Shown piece after piece: positions 9,701-18,757 of a stretch of DNA of 64,000 bases. Position 1 is the stretch's first letter; each line of letters begins with the position of its first letter. The translations under genes and the position numbers were made by a program. The notes beneath the pieces are model-generated. The model was not told the DNA's origin, did not search any database, and saw nothing but the letters and a program-made list of their open reading frames with translations. This DNA is from Pichia kudriavzevii. Its lineage: Eukaryota > Ascomycota > Pichiomycetes > Pichiales > Pichiaceae. The stretch is from NCBI RefSeq assembly GCF_003054445.1, contig NC_042509.1, positions 434,001 through 498,000 of the forward strand, written 5' to 3'.

Positions 9701-10595
9701 CACCACCTGCTTTGAATGAGGAAGCACCACCAGTTGACAATTTGACTTGGATGGACGAGATCAACCTTGAACCTTTTTCTAATGCCGATCTGATTTCCGC
9801 CACATGGGAGATTGGGGAAACACCCGATTTCTTGAAAACCTGAACAATATTTGCAGATGATCTTTCTTGGGCAATCAAAACTTTTTCTGAACCATTAATA
9901 ATGAAATAACCACCCATATCAAATGGGCATTCTCTGATTTGATATAGTTCTTCTTCCGATAATCCATATAATGTACAGAACTTGGATTTGAGCATAATAG
10001 GAACCTTACCAATGAAAATCGTTTGAGTCTCAGCACCCGACCTATGGATTTTGGTATTATGTCTCTCTTCAACGATTTCATCTTCATCGTCATTGAAATC
10101 TTGTGGAATTGGTTCTAATTCATCCAGTTGTCTTGTTCTATACTTGAAGATGTCACCTTCCTTATACCATTGTATTTGGTTTGATGATTGGTTAGAGTTT
10201 TCGTCATCTATGGATTCCTTTACCATCTTCTTCATTTCCACATAAAGAGGAGCAGAATAAGTCAAGTTTCTCAATCTTGCCTCCTGTGGCAACAATGTCG
10301 ACGTTGTACCATCGGCCTCTGTCTGCGAAGGTTTCGATAGGAAGATGTCGCCAAATGTGATTTCGTACCTTCTGTTAATATCGTCATCTTCAGAGATATG
10401 TTGTGCAGGTTGATCAAGAATCAACTTTCTGTCCTCCAAAACCAACTGCTGGATAGATGTCTCGATAAACTCTTCGAAGGAGTCAAGCTGTTGCGACACC
10501 AACCCCTTAGTTTCAAAGAATGACGTGATAACAGTCCAACAATCTTCGGTGGTGATGAGGTTGTCAAAGGCATAGTGAGAGTCGTTTTCGTCCAT
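6747..10595 (-). CDS. RPB2: RNA polymerase II second-largest subunit Rpb2
   Basis: Encodes 1282 residues from the ATG at 10595 ([20 protein letters not shown]); the frame is open further upstream but that part is not family-like. All Rpb2 blocks are present in order: [44 protein letters not shown], the fork region [59 protein letters not shown], the hybrid-binding and anchor regions, and the zinc-binding clamp CGICGL...FECKSC. The end NITPRLYT is canonical. It is about 58 residues longer than the yeast protein. The extra length is in two hydrophilic inserts: an acidic one after [10 protein letters not shown] in the N-terminal third and an Asn/Asp-rich one before [13 protein letters not shown]. 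Both fall in loops that vary between species. Divergent from MRP20, with a shared Reb1-type site. Confidence 0.98.
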   Translation of the reverse strand: MDENDSHYAFDNLITTEDCWTVITSFFETKGLVSQQLDSFEEFIETSIQQLVLEDRKLILDQPAQHISEDDDINRRYEITFGDIFLSKPSQTEADGTTSTLLPQEARLRNLTYSAPLYVEMKKMVKESIDDENSNQSSNQIQWYKEGDIFKYRTRQLDELEPIPQDFNDDEDEIVEERHNTKIHRSGAETQTIFIGKVPIMLKSKFCTLYGLSEEELYQIRECPFDMGGYFIINGSEKVLIAQERSSANIVQVFKKSGVSPISHVAEIRSALEKGSRLISSIQVKLSTGGASSFKAGGVGRSIKTTLPYIKTDVPIVIVFRALGVIEDGDILQHICYDDDDWQMLEMLKPCIEEGFLIQSQEVALDYIGRRGNAVGIKRERRIQFAKDILQREFLPHISQDGGHETNKAYFFGYIINRLLLCALERKEQDDRDHFGKKRLDLAGPLLANLFRILFRKLSRDIYRYMQRCIEHGEDFNIVSAVKSTTITSGLKYSLATGNWGEQKKAMSSKAGVSQVLNRYTYSSTLSHLRRTNTPIGRDGKLAKPRQLHNTHWGLVCPAETPEGQACGLVKNLSLMSCISVGSASEPITYLLEEWGLEPISDYDPQEHKLSTRVFLNGNWVGTHRDPGMLVDTMRQLRRSGTISSEVSLIRDIREREFKIFTDAGRVYRPLFIVDDDPDSENKGGLKLTKEHCRKILDREVEEIPQDDEFDENGEPLEPLQRIYGWESLLSEGIVEYLDAEEEETVLIAMSSEDLSFNNQNGEDDEHMNQDHDENGNLIQSDKRIKSHINSHSFTHCEIHPSMILGVAASIIPFPDHNQSPRNTYQSAMGKQAMGVFLTNYNVRMDTMANILYYPQKPLAKTQSMEFLKFRELPAGQNAIVAICCYSGYNQEDSMIMNQSSIDRGLFRSLFFRSYMDQERRNGISVVEEFEKPMRSNTLGFKAGTYEKLDDDGLISPGVRVSGDDIIIGKTVPIPPDTEELGQRTKYHTKRDASTPLRATESGIVDQVLLTTNSEGLRFVKVRMRTTKVPQIGDKFASRHGQKGTIGITYRNEDMPFTSEGIVPDLIINPHAIPSRMTVAHLIECLLSKVASLRGYEGDATPFTDLTVDAVSKLLRENGYQSRGFEVMYNGHTGKKLMAQVFFGPTYYQRLRHMVDDKIHARARGPYQNLTRQPMEGRARDGGLRFGEMERDCMIAHGAAGFLKERLMDSSDAFRVHVCGICGLMSVVANLKKGQFECKSCKNKTNIFQIHIPYAAKLLFQELMAMNITPRLYTQKSSYTVR

Positions 10596-11299
10596 GGTTA
10601 CTGATCTCCTCTCTCTGTCTTTTCCCAAGAGCTGAACTAATGCACAAGTCGGGTCTCTTTGGTGACGTTGACGTTGAAGTTGCCGTTGGTCTACAGCAAT
10701 ACCTATTCTTCCATCTCCTTCTCTCTCTAAGACTCTGTCTATTTGCTCTCTCTTTGCCCTTGTTGTTTTTTTTTTCACTCACTATGAAATTCATGTTGAG
10801 AAAATGAGAGTGAAAATCACCAAAGCGCGCGAAACCGGAGGAATAAGAAGGGCAAAATGCGAAATTGCCCGATTAGGAAGGTGCCAGGTGGGGTAAGTAA
10901 ATGATAGAGTTACCCGGTTTTAAAGTGAAGGTTTTTTTTTGCTATTTTTTTTTTACGTGATTTTTCCGTGATTTTTTAGTTTTTTTAGTTTTTTTTTTTT
11001 AGTTTTTTTTTTAGTTTTTTTTGTTTTTTTTTTTTAGTTTTTTTTTTTTTTTTGATTTTTTTTTTTCATTTTTTTTTATAATTTCTCATAAATTTACTTT
11101 TTTTTTTTTTTTTTTTTTTCCCAATAAAAGCGCTTCAAAATGGAAATTTCATCAAATGGCCAAATAGAGGACAGTTTTGATGGAACTCGTTATATATACA
11201 GCAACTCCACTACTCCCTACCCCGTCTATATATATCTCTACCCCTCTTCACAGAGTCCATCGAGGAAGAAGGCCGTTTACACCTGTATCTTATCGAACC
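10596..11299. promoter_or_regulatory. Divergent promoter region of RPB2 and MRP20
   Basis: Contains GCGCGCGAAA (about 10826-10835), a Reb1-type TTACCCGG (10910-10917) and then about 200 bp of T-rich sequence with TTTTTTAG units (10928-11120). The frame of MRP20 is open upstream of the chosen start, but that part reads as non-conserved low-complexity peptide. Confidence 0.6.
10910..10917 (+). promoter_or_regulatory. Reb1-type site TTACCCGG
   Basis: Exact consensus at the edge of a long poly-T tract, between the divergent RPB2 and MRP20 genes. Function is inferred from the motif and its position. Confidence 0.6.
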
Positions 11300-12025
11300 A
11301 TGTTTCCAGCAGTCCGTTTCAACCTCCCCTTTGGAGCACGTTCGATCATCATGGGCCGTTTGAAACCCTTTGCACCAAAACCAAAACCAAAGGTGAACCG
11401 TGAAGAACGTGCCAAGCAGTCAAAGAAAATCGTCCAATTGGTGCGTTCTGCGTTGGAGAATGATGAGACTAACTTCACTCCCGGCAGCAAGGCCATTTAT
11501 TTGCCATTTGCGACAGTCAAGTTGCTACGACCAAATGCCAAACATACCCCCTACCAGGCAAAATTCATTGTTCCAAAGTCTTTCAACAAATTAGACCTTA
11601 GAGACTACCTTTATCATATATATGGATTGCGTGTACTGAATGTCACTTCTGCATTGATGCCTGGGAAATTTGTCAGAAGTATGCCTGCTCCATACGGAAC
11701 TAGATATAGGGATGCACAGGTTAAAAAGATGACTGTCGATTTAGTGGATCCCTTTGTATGGCCTGCAGAGAGCCAGGAGTTTATTGCCGAGAGAGAACTG
11801 ACAAGAGAGCTCAACAAGTACAGAGAGGAAAAGGCAAATGCAATCAACTCGGATCTGGAGAAACCTTCAAAGGCATTCGGAGGTATCATTGATCCTAAAC
11901 CTCAGCCAATGAACTTCATTCCTAAACTAGTTGAAAAGCAAATGAGAAACAAAAAGAACAAGGACAGTGAACGAGTCAAGAAACTGGAAAACGAAAAGTT
12001 CATCACCTCGTACCTTAACATCTGA
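11300..12025 (+). CDS. MRP20: Mitochondrial large-subunit ribosomal protein uL23m
   Basis: Encodes 241 residues from the ATG at 11300 (MFPAVRFNLPFGARSIIMGR). An in-frame ATG 41 codons upstream gives a non-conserved Pro/Tyr-rich lead and is not preferred. The uL23 core is at about 65-145: KAIYLPFATVKLLRPNAKHT, AKFIVPKSFNKLDLRDYLYH, YGLRVLNVTSALMPGKF. A fungal-specific charged C-terminal extension follows (VDPFVWPAES onwards). Yeast Mrp20 (263 residues) sits near the polypeptide exit of the 54S subunit, by the membrane insertion machinery. Confidence 0.93.
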   Translation: MFPAVRFNLPFGARSIIMGRLKPFAPKPKPKVNREERAKQSKKIVQLVRSALENDETNFTPGSKAIYLPFATVKLLRPNAKHTPYQAKFIVPKSFNKLDLRDYLYHIYGLRVLNVTSALMPGKFVRSMPAPYGTRYRDAQVKKMTVDLVDPFVWPAESQEFIAERELTRELNKYREEKANAINSDLEKPSKAFGGIIDPKPQPMNFIPKLVEKQMRNKKNKDSERVKKLENEKFITSYLNI

Positions 12026-12256
12026 ACCTATACAATCATGTGTGAATGTTTGTTATCCCCTGTACATATAGATACTTTACATATAGTTTTATAAGATTAG
12101 CAACTCCCTACCGTCCCACTTTTATTTTTTTGCATGTTTTGTGTGCTTTTGGCCTCTGAGAAGTTCTGATATGGTTTGCGATTGTTTTGTTCCCTCGTAG
12201 ACAAAGATAAACAAATAAAAGAAATATTCGAAACAATAAAAGCCCATCTGTGGGCA

Positions 12257-13168
12257 TTATTCTTGTTTGGAGAAGCGTTTGGACATCTCTCCAGATACAC
12301 GGCGTATGCTGTGCAAGAGACTAGACCCGTCTCTTCTCTTGTTGATAACGATGTCGTTCTCCGAGACTAGGGTGAAGTCGTCAAAACTTCCAGCGGGAGA
12401 GGGAGTCTTGCTCTGCGTGTGTGTTTGCTGAGCCGTGCTACTCTGTTGATTGACACATGTCATGCCGGTACTTTGTGGAATCTTGGAACCCTTATACTTG
12501 TACCCCATTGGAGCCAATAGTCCACATATGATGGTTTCTCCAATGGTTGTGTCTTCGCCCGTAGTCATCCAATTGGCAAAGACATCGTACAAGGACTCTC
12601 CGTCCTGTCCTTGCTTGAACATTGTCCTATAGTCATTGAGGTTGATCAATAGGGCAATGGGGGTATATTCCACCAGTGAGATGAGTTTCAGTCCAACAAT
12701 ACCCAACAGTCGCCACACCTCTTTGTTGAGCAGATTCCAACATCTCATGTTGTTGTCGAAATAATAGTGGTATATAATCGAAGAGCCACTTGTATAACAA
12801 TTCAAAGTTGTAGTAGGAACTATGTCATGGCCTAACCATAGTTGAATGTACAATATCGGTATCCACGAGAGTGGAATAATGGAAATTATGAAAGACACCA
12901 CTTTCATTTTCAGCACAGACAACCACAGTGTCATTAGAATCCAAAACACCATCAACTCGGCAACCTTGGTAGCCAACTTGGTGCTGATGGGGACGGTGTC
13001 AGTTAATGAGGCGATATTTGTCCCCGCAGCATCATGGAGGGAACGGAGTGTAACAAAGGTGGTGTAGAGCGGATACACCAGTGTTAATAGAGATAGCAAG
13101 GAGATCATTCTGGGGCTATTATCCGTCCGCTTTTGACTCCTTTTTGTAGTTTTGTCAATGGAATACAA
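12257..13168 (-). CDS. Probable TB2/DP1/HVA22 (reticulon-like) membrane protein
   Basis: Encodes 303 residues, or 283 if the ATG at residue 21 (MISLLSLLTLVYPLYTTFVT) is used. The first half is hydrophobic. It reads YPLYTTFVTLRSL, then KVAELMVFWILMTLWLSVL, then IIPLSWIPILYIQLWL. That order (a YPxYxS/T-like turn, a charged spacer, an aromatic helical hairpin, then the P-x-Y-x-W segment) matches the TB2/DP1/HVA22 family of ER-shaping proteins, to which yeast Yop1 belongs. After about residue 135 it diverges; the rest is a hydrophilic Ser/Thr-rich tail ending in a basic KRFSKQE. It is longer than Yop1 (180 residues). The family call rests on pattern only. Convergent with MRP20 and divergent from TRP3. 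Confidence 0.55.
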   Translation of the reverse strand: MYSIDKTTKRSQKRTDNSPRMISLLSLLTLVYPLYTTFVTLRSLHDAAGTNIASLTDTVPISTKLATKVAELMVFWILMTLWLSVLKMKVVSFIISIIPLSWIPILYIQLWLGHDIVPTTTLNCYTSGSSIIYHYYFDNNMRCWNLLNKEVWRLLGIVGLKLISLVEYTPIALLINLNDYRTMFKQGQDGESLYDVFANWMTTGEDTTIGETIICGLLAPMGYKYKGSKIPQSTGMTCVNQQSSTAQQTHTQSKTPSPAGSFDDFTLVSENDIVINKRRDGSSLLHSIRRVSGEMSKRFSKQE

Positions 13169-13618
13169 TAGATTCTACCACTAAATTGTAAGAGAGATAT
13201 AGGGTGTATTAGAGTATTATCTAAGAAAAGATAAAGAACGTGGGGAGCAGAGGAAAGAAAATGGCATTACTGGAAAACAGTTTCTATGCAGCTATCCACA
13301 ATGGAGCTGCAAAATACTATGTACTGCCACACAACGCGTTTTCCACAATACAATACAATTACTCACTGACTCATTTTATTTTATTTTATTTTATTTTATT
13401 TTATTTATTTCACTTGAGTTGAGTTGATTTGATTTGATTTGAATTGGGTTGAGTTGAATTGAGTTTAGGTTATAATAGGTTCTTTAAGTTCACACACCAG
13501 CCTATCCTTACAGCTTGCCATTGCACTTGTGCATATTTCATTTTTGTGGACAACTCTTACCAGCAGTACTAAACAGTCCATATTTGGAGGAGAGAGAAGA
13601 ACAAAAAATACAACAAAC
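13169..13618. promoter_or_regulatory. TRP3 promoter region, Gcn4 element, TTTTA repeats
   Basis: Contains ACGCGT (13334-13339), a perfect Gcn4 element TGACTCA (13367-13373), a run of about six TTTTA units (about 13374-13405) and GAGTTGATTTGATTT-like repeats (about 13415-13465). No gene is seen. Confidence 0.65.
13367..13373 (+). promoter_or_regulatory. Gcn4 response element TGACTCA
   Basis: Exact match to the Gcn4 consensus TGASTCA, 246 bp upstream of the TRP3 start codon. TRP genes are classic general amino acid control targets in yeasts, so motif, distance and gene function agree. Confidence 0.75.
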
Positions 13619-15067
13619 ATGCCAGTTGATACTTCAAAGAATGTCATTATGATTGACAACTACGATTCCTTCACATGGAATTTGTACGAGTATCTCTCAC
13701 AAGCGGGGGCTAATGTCTCTGTCTACCGTAACGATGCCATCACACTCTCTGAGATTGAATCTATGAATCCAGATACGTTGGTGATTTCCCCCGGCCCGGG
13801 CCATCCACAGACCGATTCCGGTATTTCTAGGGATGTTATTGAGTATTTCAAGGGGAAGATCCCCATTTTCGGTGTCTGTATGGGCCAGCAGTGCATTTTC
13901 GAAGTATTTGGCGGGTCGGTCCAATATGCTGGAGAAATTGTTCATGGGAAAACAAGTACCATCAAACACGACAACAAGGGTATGTTTAGAAACGTTCCAC
14001 AAGATGTTGCAGTTACCAGGTACCATTCTTTAGCAGGCACCAAAGATTCTCTACCGGATTGTCTAGAGGTCACTGCGACTACAGATAATGGAATCATCAT
14101 GGGTGTCAGACATAAGGAGTATGTCATTGAAGGTGTTCAGTTTCATCCAGAGAGTATTCTCACTGAGGAAGGCCATATGATGATGAAGAACATCCTCAAC
14201 TATAGGGGTGGATACTGGAAGGACAATGTGAATGTTTCTATGGCCAAATTGGGCGAGACAATTCTAGATAGAATATACAAACAACGTCGTATGGACGTTG
14301 AAGAGTTGAGTAAGATTCCAGGTAAGACTTTCAGAGACTTGGAGATTTACTACGAGTTGGGAATTGCTCCAAAGGTTAAAGATTTCCACAAACACATTGC
14401 GAACAACGGCAAAGTTTCGATTGTCTCTGAAATCAAGAGAGCAAGTCCATCGAAGGGCGACATTCAAATTGAGGCAAATGCGGGGAAGCAAGCATTAATG
14501 TATGCCAAGGCAGGTGTGCGTGCTATTTCTGTTTTGACTGAACCACATTGGTTCAAGGGATCGATTGAAGATTTGCAAGTTGTTCGTAAAGTTGTGGACT
14601 CCATCGAGGACAGACCATGTGTTCTTCGGAAGGAGTTTATCTTCAGCAAGTATCAAATACTAGAGGCACGCTTATCCGGTGCAGATACGGTTCTCTTGAT
14701 TGTGAAGATGCTCACGGAGGACGAGTTGGCGGAACTGGTGCAATATTCTAGAAGTTTGGGTATGGAGCCACTTGTTGAAGTCAACACGGAGGAGGAACTG
14801 CAAACTGCACTCAAGTACAATTCGAGGGTTATTGGGGTGAATAATCGTAACTTGCACACTTTTGACGTTGATTTGAAGACCACAACAAACGTCTTATCGG
14901 AGCTACCACAAGGTTCGGACGTTTACGTTCTGGCTTTGTCGGGCATTTCCACCGTGGAGGATGTGCAAAACTATACCAAGCAGGGAGTCACTGGGTTCCT
15001 CATTGGCGAGGCATTGATGCGTCGTGGTGAATCTGTGGGCTCTTTCATCTCGGAACTTCAGGCTTGA
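13619..15067 (+). CDS. TRP3: Anthranilate synthase glutamine amidotransferase / indole-3-glycerol-phosphate synthase
   Basis: Encodes 482 residues (yeast Trp3 is 484) from the ATG at 13619; the 30-codon upstream in-frame extension is not family-like. The N-terminal class I glutamine amidotransferase (about 10-200) supplies ammonia to Trp2: [19 protein letters not shown], the nucleophile in FGVCMGQQ (C87) and GVQFHPES with the catalytic His and Glu. The C-terminal TIM-barrel (about 220-482) is indole-3-glycerol-phosphate synthase: [46 protein letters not shown] and FLIGEALM. Together they catalyse two steps of tryptophan biosynthesis, so the gene is the usual bifunctional fusion of fungi. A Gcn4 element upstream suggests induction on amino acid starvation. 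Confidence 0.97.
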   Translation: MPVDTSKNVIMIDNYDSFTWNLYEYLSQAGANVSVYRNDAITLSEIESMNPDTLVISPGPGHPQTDSGISRDVIEYFKGKIPIFGVCMGQQCIFEVFGGSVQYAGEIVHGKTSTIKHDNKGMFRNVPQDVAVTRYHSLAGTKDSLPDCLEVTATTDNGIIMGVRHKEYVIEGVQFHPESILTEEGHMMMKNILNYRGGYWKDNVNVSMAKLGETILDRIYKQRRMDVEELSKIPGKTFRDLEIYYELGIAPKVKDFHKHIANNGKVSIVSEIKRASPSKGDIQIEANAGKQALMYAKAGVRAISVLTEPHWFKGSIEDLQVVRKVVDSIEDRPCVLRKEFIFSKYQILEARLSGADTVLLIVKMLTEDELAELVQYSRSLGMEPLVEVNTEEELQTALKYNSRVIGVNNRNLHTFDVDLKTTTNVLSELPQGSDVYVLALSGISTVEDVQNYTKQGVTGFLIGEALMRRGESVGSFISELQA

Positions 15068-15439
15068 AAGCCTCTCTTGAATCAGCTGGTTGTGTATGTA
15101 TATAGATTGATATATAAATAAATGTATGTATACATATATATATATCTGTATGTATGTATATTTATAGCTATATCAAAACGTTTATACAGGCCCATACAGA
15201 TCCACAGATACAAACCTGCTGTCTTCTGGTGATGTGACTTTGCATAGCATGGTGTTTGTAGCGAAGGGGACTTTCTAAGGTATAAATAGAAACAGTGTTT
15301 GGAAGTTCAACAGTTTGTGTTCATGTTTTCCCCACGCTCAGACACACTCGGTTTTTCTGTATTTCTCTTCTTGTTTCACCTTTATTCTCCTGGCTACAAG
15401 GCTAGTTCTGCGCCTCTTCACCAGACAAGCATTTGAACA
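15068..15439. promoter_or_regulatory. KRE9 promoter region with TATA box
   Basis: TA and GTAT repeats follow TRP3 (about 15093-15170). A canonical TATAAATA lies at 15281-15288, about 150 bp upstream of the KRE9 start codon. Otherwise nothing is recognised. Confidence 0.55.
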
Positions 15440-16273
15440 ATGAAACTCGCACAGGTGTTTACTCTACTTGCGCTGATTACACAGGCGGTGTCGATTTTGG
15501 TGGTGACGGGGCCTGAGATGGGGGCGACATATAAGGCGAGTGATGGTGAGATTGCCATTCCAATAACATGGCAAGATGATGGCACTGATCCGACGGACGA
15601 TGAGATCAAATCGTACACATTTGTTTTATGTACGGGACCGAACAACGCAATTCATGGATTGGAGAAGATTGCTCCGATCGATGCAGCCAAGATAACTGTG
15701 GGTGGTTATACGCCAATTTTCGATGCTGACATTGCAGCGTCTGGGTATTTTTATGTACAAATCTACTGTCAACTAAAGAACGGTGGGTATTTCCTGAGAT
15801 ACACGCCACGTGTGCAGCTTCAGGGAATGACGGGTTCATATCCGGCAAGTGGAATTGGAGAAACCCCATGGGGAGATCAACAGTTTGACTCTGATGGACA
15901 GAATGCCAATCCTACCAAATCAAGAACCATTCCATACACTTTGCAAACGGGTAAGACGAGGTATGCACCAATGCAGATGCAGCCGGGTTCTCAAATCACT
16001 GTTTCCACTTGGTCGAGAAGGTTCCCAACTTCTGCGGTCACGTACTATTCGGCCATTTCGGGAACGCCGGTGGTGAAGTCGACTGTTACAGCTGGTTGGA
16101 GTTACACAATGAGTTCTTTGGTGAATATGGCCTCACCGGCGCCGTTCCCAAAGGAAGTTGGATGGTATCCTGCCAGCCAGCGGTTAGCTAGTGCTTCTTT
16201 AGATTCCAGGATTGTCACTGCAGTTGGTGATTCCAAGAAGCGTAAACTAAAGAAGAGAAGATGGGTTGATTGA
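15440..16273 (+). CDS. KRE9: Cell-wall beta-1,6-glucan assembly protein, Kre9/Knh1 family
   Basis: Encodes 277 residues (yeast Kre9 is 276). A signal peptide (MKLAQVFTLLALITQAVS) gives secretion. The Kre9/Knh1 N-terminal domain shows VVTGPEMGATYKASDGEIAI, FVLCTGPNN and YFYVQIYCQ. The diagnostic C-terminal domain shows RTIPYTLQTGKTRYAPMQMQ, SAVTYYSAI and GWSYTM. The tail is strongly basic (KKRKLKKRRWVD), as in S. cerevisiae. The protein is required for beta-1,6-glucan in the wall. S. cerevisiae has two paralogues, Kre9 and Knh1, and this could be orthologous to either or to their ancestor. A TATA box lies about 150 bp upstream. Confidence 0.93.
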   Translation: MKLAQVFTLLALITQAVSILVVTGPEMGATYKASDGEIAIPITWQDDGTDPTDDEIKSYTFVLCTGPNNAIHGLEKIAPIDAAKITVGGYTPIFDADIAASGYFYVQIYCQLKNGGYFLRYTPRVQLQGMTGSYPASGIGETPWGDQQFDSDGQNANPTKSRTIPYTLQTGKTRYAPMQMQPGSQITVSTWSRRFPTSAVTYYSAISGTPVVKSTVTAGWSYTMSSLVNMASPAPFPKEVGWYPASQRLASASLDSRIVTAVGDSKKRKLKKRRWVD

Positions 16274-16594
16274 TTGATTAGAAGGAGTGAAAGGGAAAGA
16301 CTTGTTTGAGCTCATTTGTCCTATCCTGTCCTGCTGCTTTCACCTTGCTCGAGTCTCTTTCCGGTACCTTCCGTATTTTTTTTACTCTACTTTACTTTAC
16401 TTTACTTCACTTTACTTCACTTTACTTCCCTTTCCTTTATATTCTGTTGCCTTTCGTTATCTGTTTTTTTTTTCATAAATACACATACACACACACACAC
16501 ACTTATATATATATATATATAAGTGTATATAAGTATGTAGATCTAAGTATCTGATGCACGGTTTGTGGATACGCTCTAGTTCAAGAGGACGAGT
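16274..16594. other. Intergenic between KRE9 and RFA3 (convergent), microsatellites
   Basis: Holds TTTAC/CTTTACTT repeats (about 16380-16435), a (CA)n run (about 16480-16501) and a (TA)n run (about 16505-16521). Open frames over this stretch are simple-sequence readings. No gene is seen. Confidence 0.75.
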
Positions 16595-16894
16595 CTATAC
16601 GTCGTGATAAATCTCCGGGAACTTGTGTACGATTTCCACCAACTTTGTAGCTGCCTTCATGTTGAAATCGTGACCCAAGTCAAAAGCCTGCAGTACGGAA
16701 ACAGAGAGGTCTTTCTGGACAAGGCCTATGATTTCGTAGTAGTTATCTACTATTAAATTGTAAGAATCAGCATTTTGGAGGGCAATCTCGCCGTTGGCGT
16801 CCAAGGTTGTCGGAGCAGAGAGACGGCCCATAAGACGAACGGTCTTTGAAGTGTGAGATGCGAGAAGGGGGGCGTCGATCCGGATAGACTGCAT
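16595..16894 (-). CDS. RFA3: Replication protein A small subunit (Rfa3/RPA14)
   Basis: Encodes 99 residues (yeast Rfa3 is 122). It reads as a single OB fold: RIDAPLLASHTSKTVRLMGR for the first strands, NADSYNLIVDNYYEIIGLVQ for the middle, and a C-terminal helix ending LVEIVHKFPEIYHD. The yeast protein ends LQRLCKKYPEIY, and this C-terminal match is the best evidence. Rfa3 is the smallest subunit of the heterotrimeric single-strand DNA-binding protein RPA, needed in replication, repair and recombination. The short length and weak N-terminal similarity leave some doubt. An MCB-type ACGCGT lies about 290 bp upstream, which suits an S-phase gene. Confidence 0.75.
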   Translation of the reverse strand: MQSIRIDAPLLASHTSKTVRLMGRLSAPTTLDANGEIALQNADSYNLIVDNYYEIIGLVQKDLSVSVLQAFDLGHDFNMKAATKLVEIVHKFPEIYHDV

Positions 16895-17183
16895 TGCAAT
16901 GTCTGTGTGGGGTTACTGTGGCAAGAAGTAGTTCACTGGAGATATGTTTGAAGAAGAGTTTACATTTTAAAAGGGTATTTCACGAGTATTTGATCTTACA
17001 CGACAGGGCCCTACAAGACAGACTCTGTTTCTGGATTTCCATGCACCTCAATTAGAGTACACCAGACGGTGTTAGACGAGAGTACAATACTACAATACTA
17101 TTCCTCTATGCCACGATGCAGCACAGTGGAATGCCATACTCGTCAAGATTACGTGAAGTGTCTGTTATGTTGTGCAACCAGCA

Positions 17184-17189
17184 ACGCGT
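17184..17189. promoter_or_regulatory. MCB-type ACGCGT upstream of RFA3
   Basis: ACGCGT is the MluI cell-cycle box bound by MBF at G1/S in yeasts, and RPA genes are known MBF targets in S. cerevisiae. One hexamer is weak evidence, since several are expected by chance in 64 kb. Confidence 0.35.
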
Positions 17190-17389
17190 TTGTTATTTAC
17201 AGCTGTTGTTTACTCTTGTTGAAGACTCTTCTAACTGACTATTCACCACTTACTACTGCTTATTGCCATTGCTGTTGCTGTTGCTATTGACTACTAAGTC
17301 CAGCTTTTGTCTCTGCAACGTGTGGCCCCTCTATAAACCTCCATTCAACTGTTCTCAAACTAGTGGTAAAACCTTCCTCTTCAAGCCGG

Positions 17390-17410
17390 GTCACGTGCTC
17401 AGTTACCCGG
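17390..17410 (+). promoter_or_regulatory. Adjacent Cbf1-type GTCACGTG and Reb1-type TTACCCGG
   Basis: GTCACGTG (17390-17397) and TTACCCGG (17403-17410) both match full consensus octamers and are 5 bp apart. They sit about 540 bp upstream of MRPL38 and 500 bp from RFA3, before a long pyrimidine tract. Two general regulatory factor sites side by side suggest the nucleosome-free core of this divergent promoter. Confidence 0.6.
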
Positions 17411-17947
17411 CCTCATGACGCCAATAACTGAATTTTTTTTTGTTTTTTCCTCTTCAACTTTCCCACTTTTTTTTTTCCCCACTGATTCCCCCCCCCCCCA
17501 CCGGTTTTCCCACGCTTTCTTTTTGCCCCTCGGGTTTTCCCACACGTTTCCCTCTTCCCCCCTCGTTTTTTGTAGACTCGTTCCGTCATGATTGTATTGG
17601 CCGCTTTGAGACAACTGCAAATTTCTAAATTCGCACTCACTCGTTTCCAATAGTGTAATTTTAATGATATTTTCAAGACACTAATACATTAAAATTCACA
17701 GGTGGAAATACTAGTTTGACATTAACGACACAGCACATACAACACACGCAGCATACGCAGCACACATAGCACACATAGCACATAGCATACAATAGACACA
17801 TTCAGATCACAAGAAAACATCCCTTCCTCTTTCTTTCGTATCTGAACGCCTCCTCCTCCCCCCCCTCACTCTTTCATCCATCTCCATCTGTGTTTGTATT
17901 CGAATCCGTATCCATATCTATATCCACACCAACAAGACTAGCCTGCA

Positions 17948-18346
17948 ATGATATATTTAAAGACTCTACTGAAAGTCATCGACAACTCCGGGGCCGAGCT
18001 TGTCGAATGCATCAAGGTGTTGAGAAAGTCACCAATGAACTGTGCACACGTGGGCGACAAGATTGTCGTTGTAGTGCAAGAGGCCAAGCCATTGGCTTCT
18101 CAGATAACAGGTGCCTCGGCGTCCAACCGTGTCAAGCGTGGAGACATTTGCCGTGCCGTTGTTGTTCGGACAAAGTACCCCATCCAAAGAGAAGACGGCT
18201 CTGTTATTAGATTTGACGATAATGCCTGTGTGCTCATCAACCAAAAGGATGAGCCAATTGGTACACGAGTCGGCAGTGTTGTTGCTAGAGAACTAAGAAA
18301 GAAGAACTTTGGTAAAATCATCTCCCTTGCTCCAAGGGTTGTCTGA
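17948..18346 (+). CDS. MRPL38: Mitochondrial large-subunit ribosomal protein uL14m
   Basis: Encodes 132 residues (yeast Mrpl38 is 138). The uL14 fold is complete: [92 protein letters not shown] and SLAPRVV at the end. It has no long presequence, as is usual for this small protein. It is part of the 54S subunit at the subunit interface. It is followed by a (TA)20 run. Confidence 0.97.
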   Translation: MIYLKTLLKVIDNSGAELVECIKVLRKSPMNCAHVGDKIVVVVQEAKPLASQITGASASNRVKRGDICRAVVVRTKYPIQREDGSVIRFDDNACVLINQKDEPIGTRVGSVVARELRKKNFGKIISLAPRVV

Positions 18347-18382
18347 TGCACCCTGATACATATAAGTATAAGTATTTGTATA

Positions 18383-18428
<46 letters not shown>

Positions 18429-18757
18429 ACTCCTGTATATAGAGTGTCCCTTTATATTGTGAACTCGTTAAAGTAATGTCTGTTATCTATTCCGTCTGCC
18501 GACGCGTCGGCACTGTTGTGAATTGTTCTCAAAGAGAAGCGTCTCTTTCTGTTGTTGCAAGAAAAAAAAAAAAAAAAAGGGAAAAATTCAGCACTCTCTT
18601 GACGAAACTGGATTCTGCACCGTACAATTTCATACACACATACACATACACACATACATACAGGTAAAGGTAAAGACACAGGTATAGGAATACGTACACG
18701 CCAGGACCTCTTTCTGTACATCCATACCCACACCCACTTACATACAGGAGACCAGCT
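18347..18757. promoter_or_regulatory. MRP49 upstream region with (TA)n and a perfect palindrome
   Basis: Contains a 40-bp (TA)20 run (18387-18426), a 16-bp perfect palindrome centred on ACGCGT (18497-18512), a run of A (about 18562-18578) and CATACACA repeats (about 18630-18662). No gene is seen. Confidence 0.65.
18387..18426. repeat. (TA)20 microsatellite
   Basis: Forty bases of pure TA repeat, about 40 bp after the MRPL38 stop codon. Confidence 0.95.

Larger units (their letters stand above)
16895..17947. promoter_or_regulatory. Divergent promoter region of RFA3 and MRPL38
   Basis: About 1 kb without a credible gene. Contents in order are ACGCGT (17184-17189), TGCTGT repeats (about 17268-17286), GTCACGTG (17390-17397) followed after five bases by TTACCCGG (17403-17410), pyrimidine tracts with a run of C (about 17488-17500), CCCACGCTTT (17509-17518) and CACA/GCACA repeats before MRPL38. 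Confidence 0.6.

Noticed and set aside
11177-11299. Longer start for MRP20 (41 extra codons)
   Set aside because: The extra part is not conserved, and the internal ATG gives the expected N-terminus.
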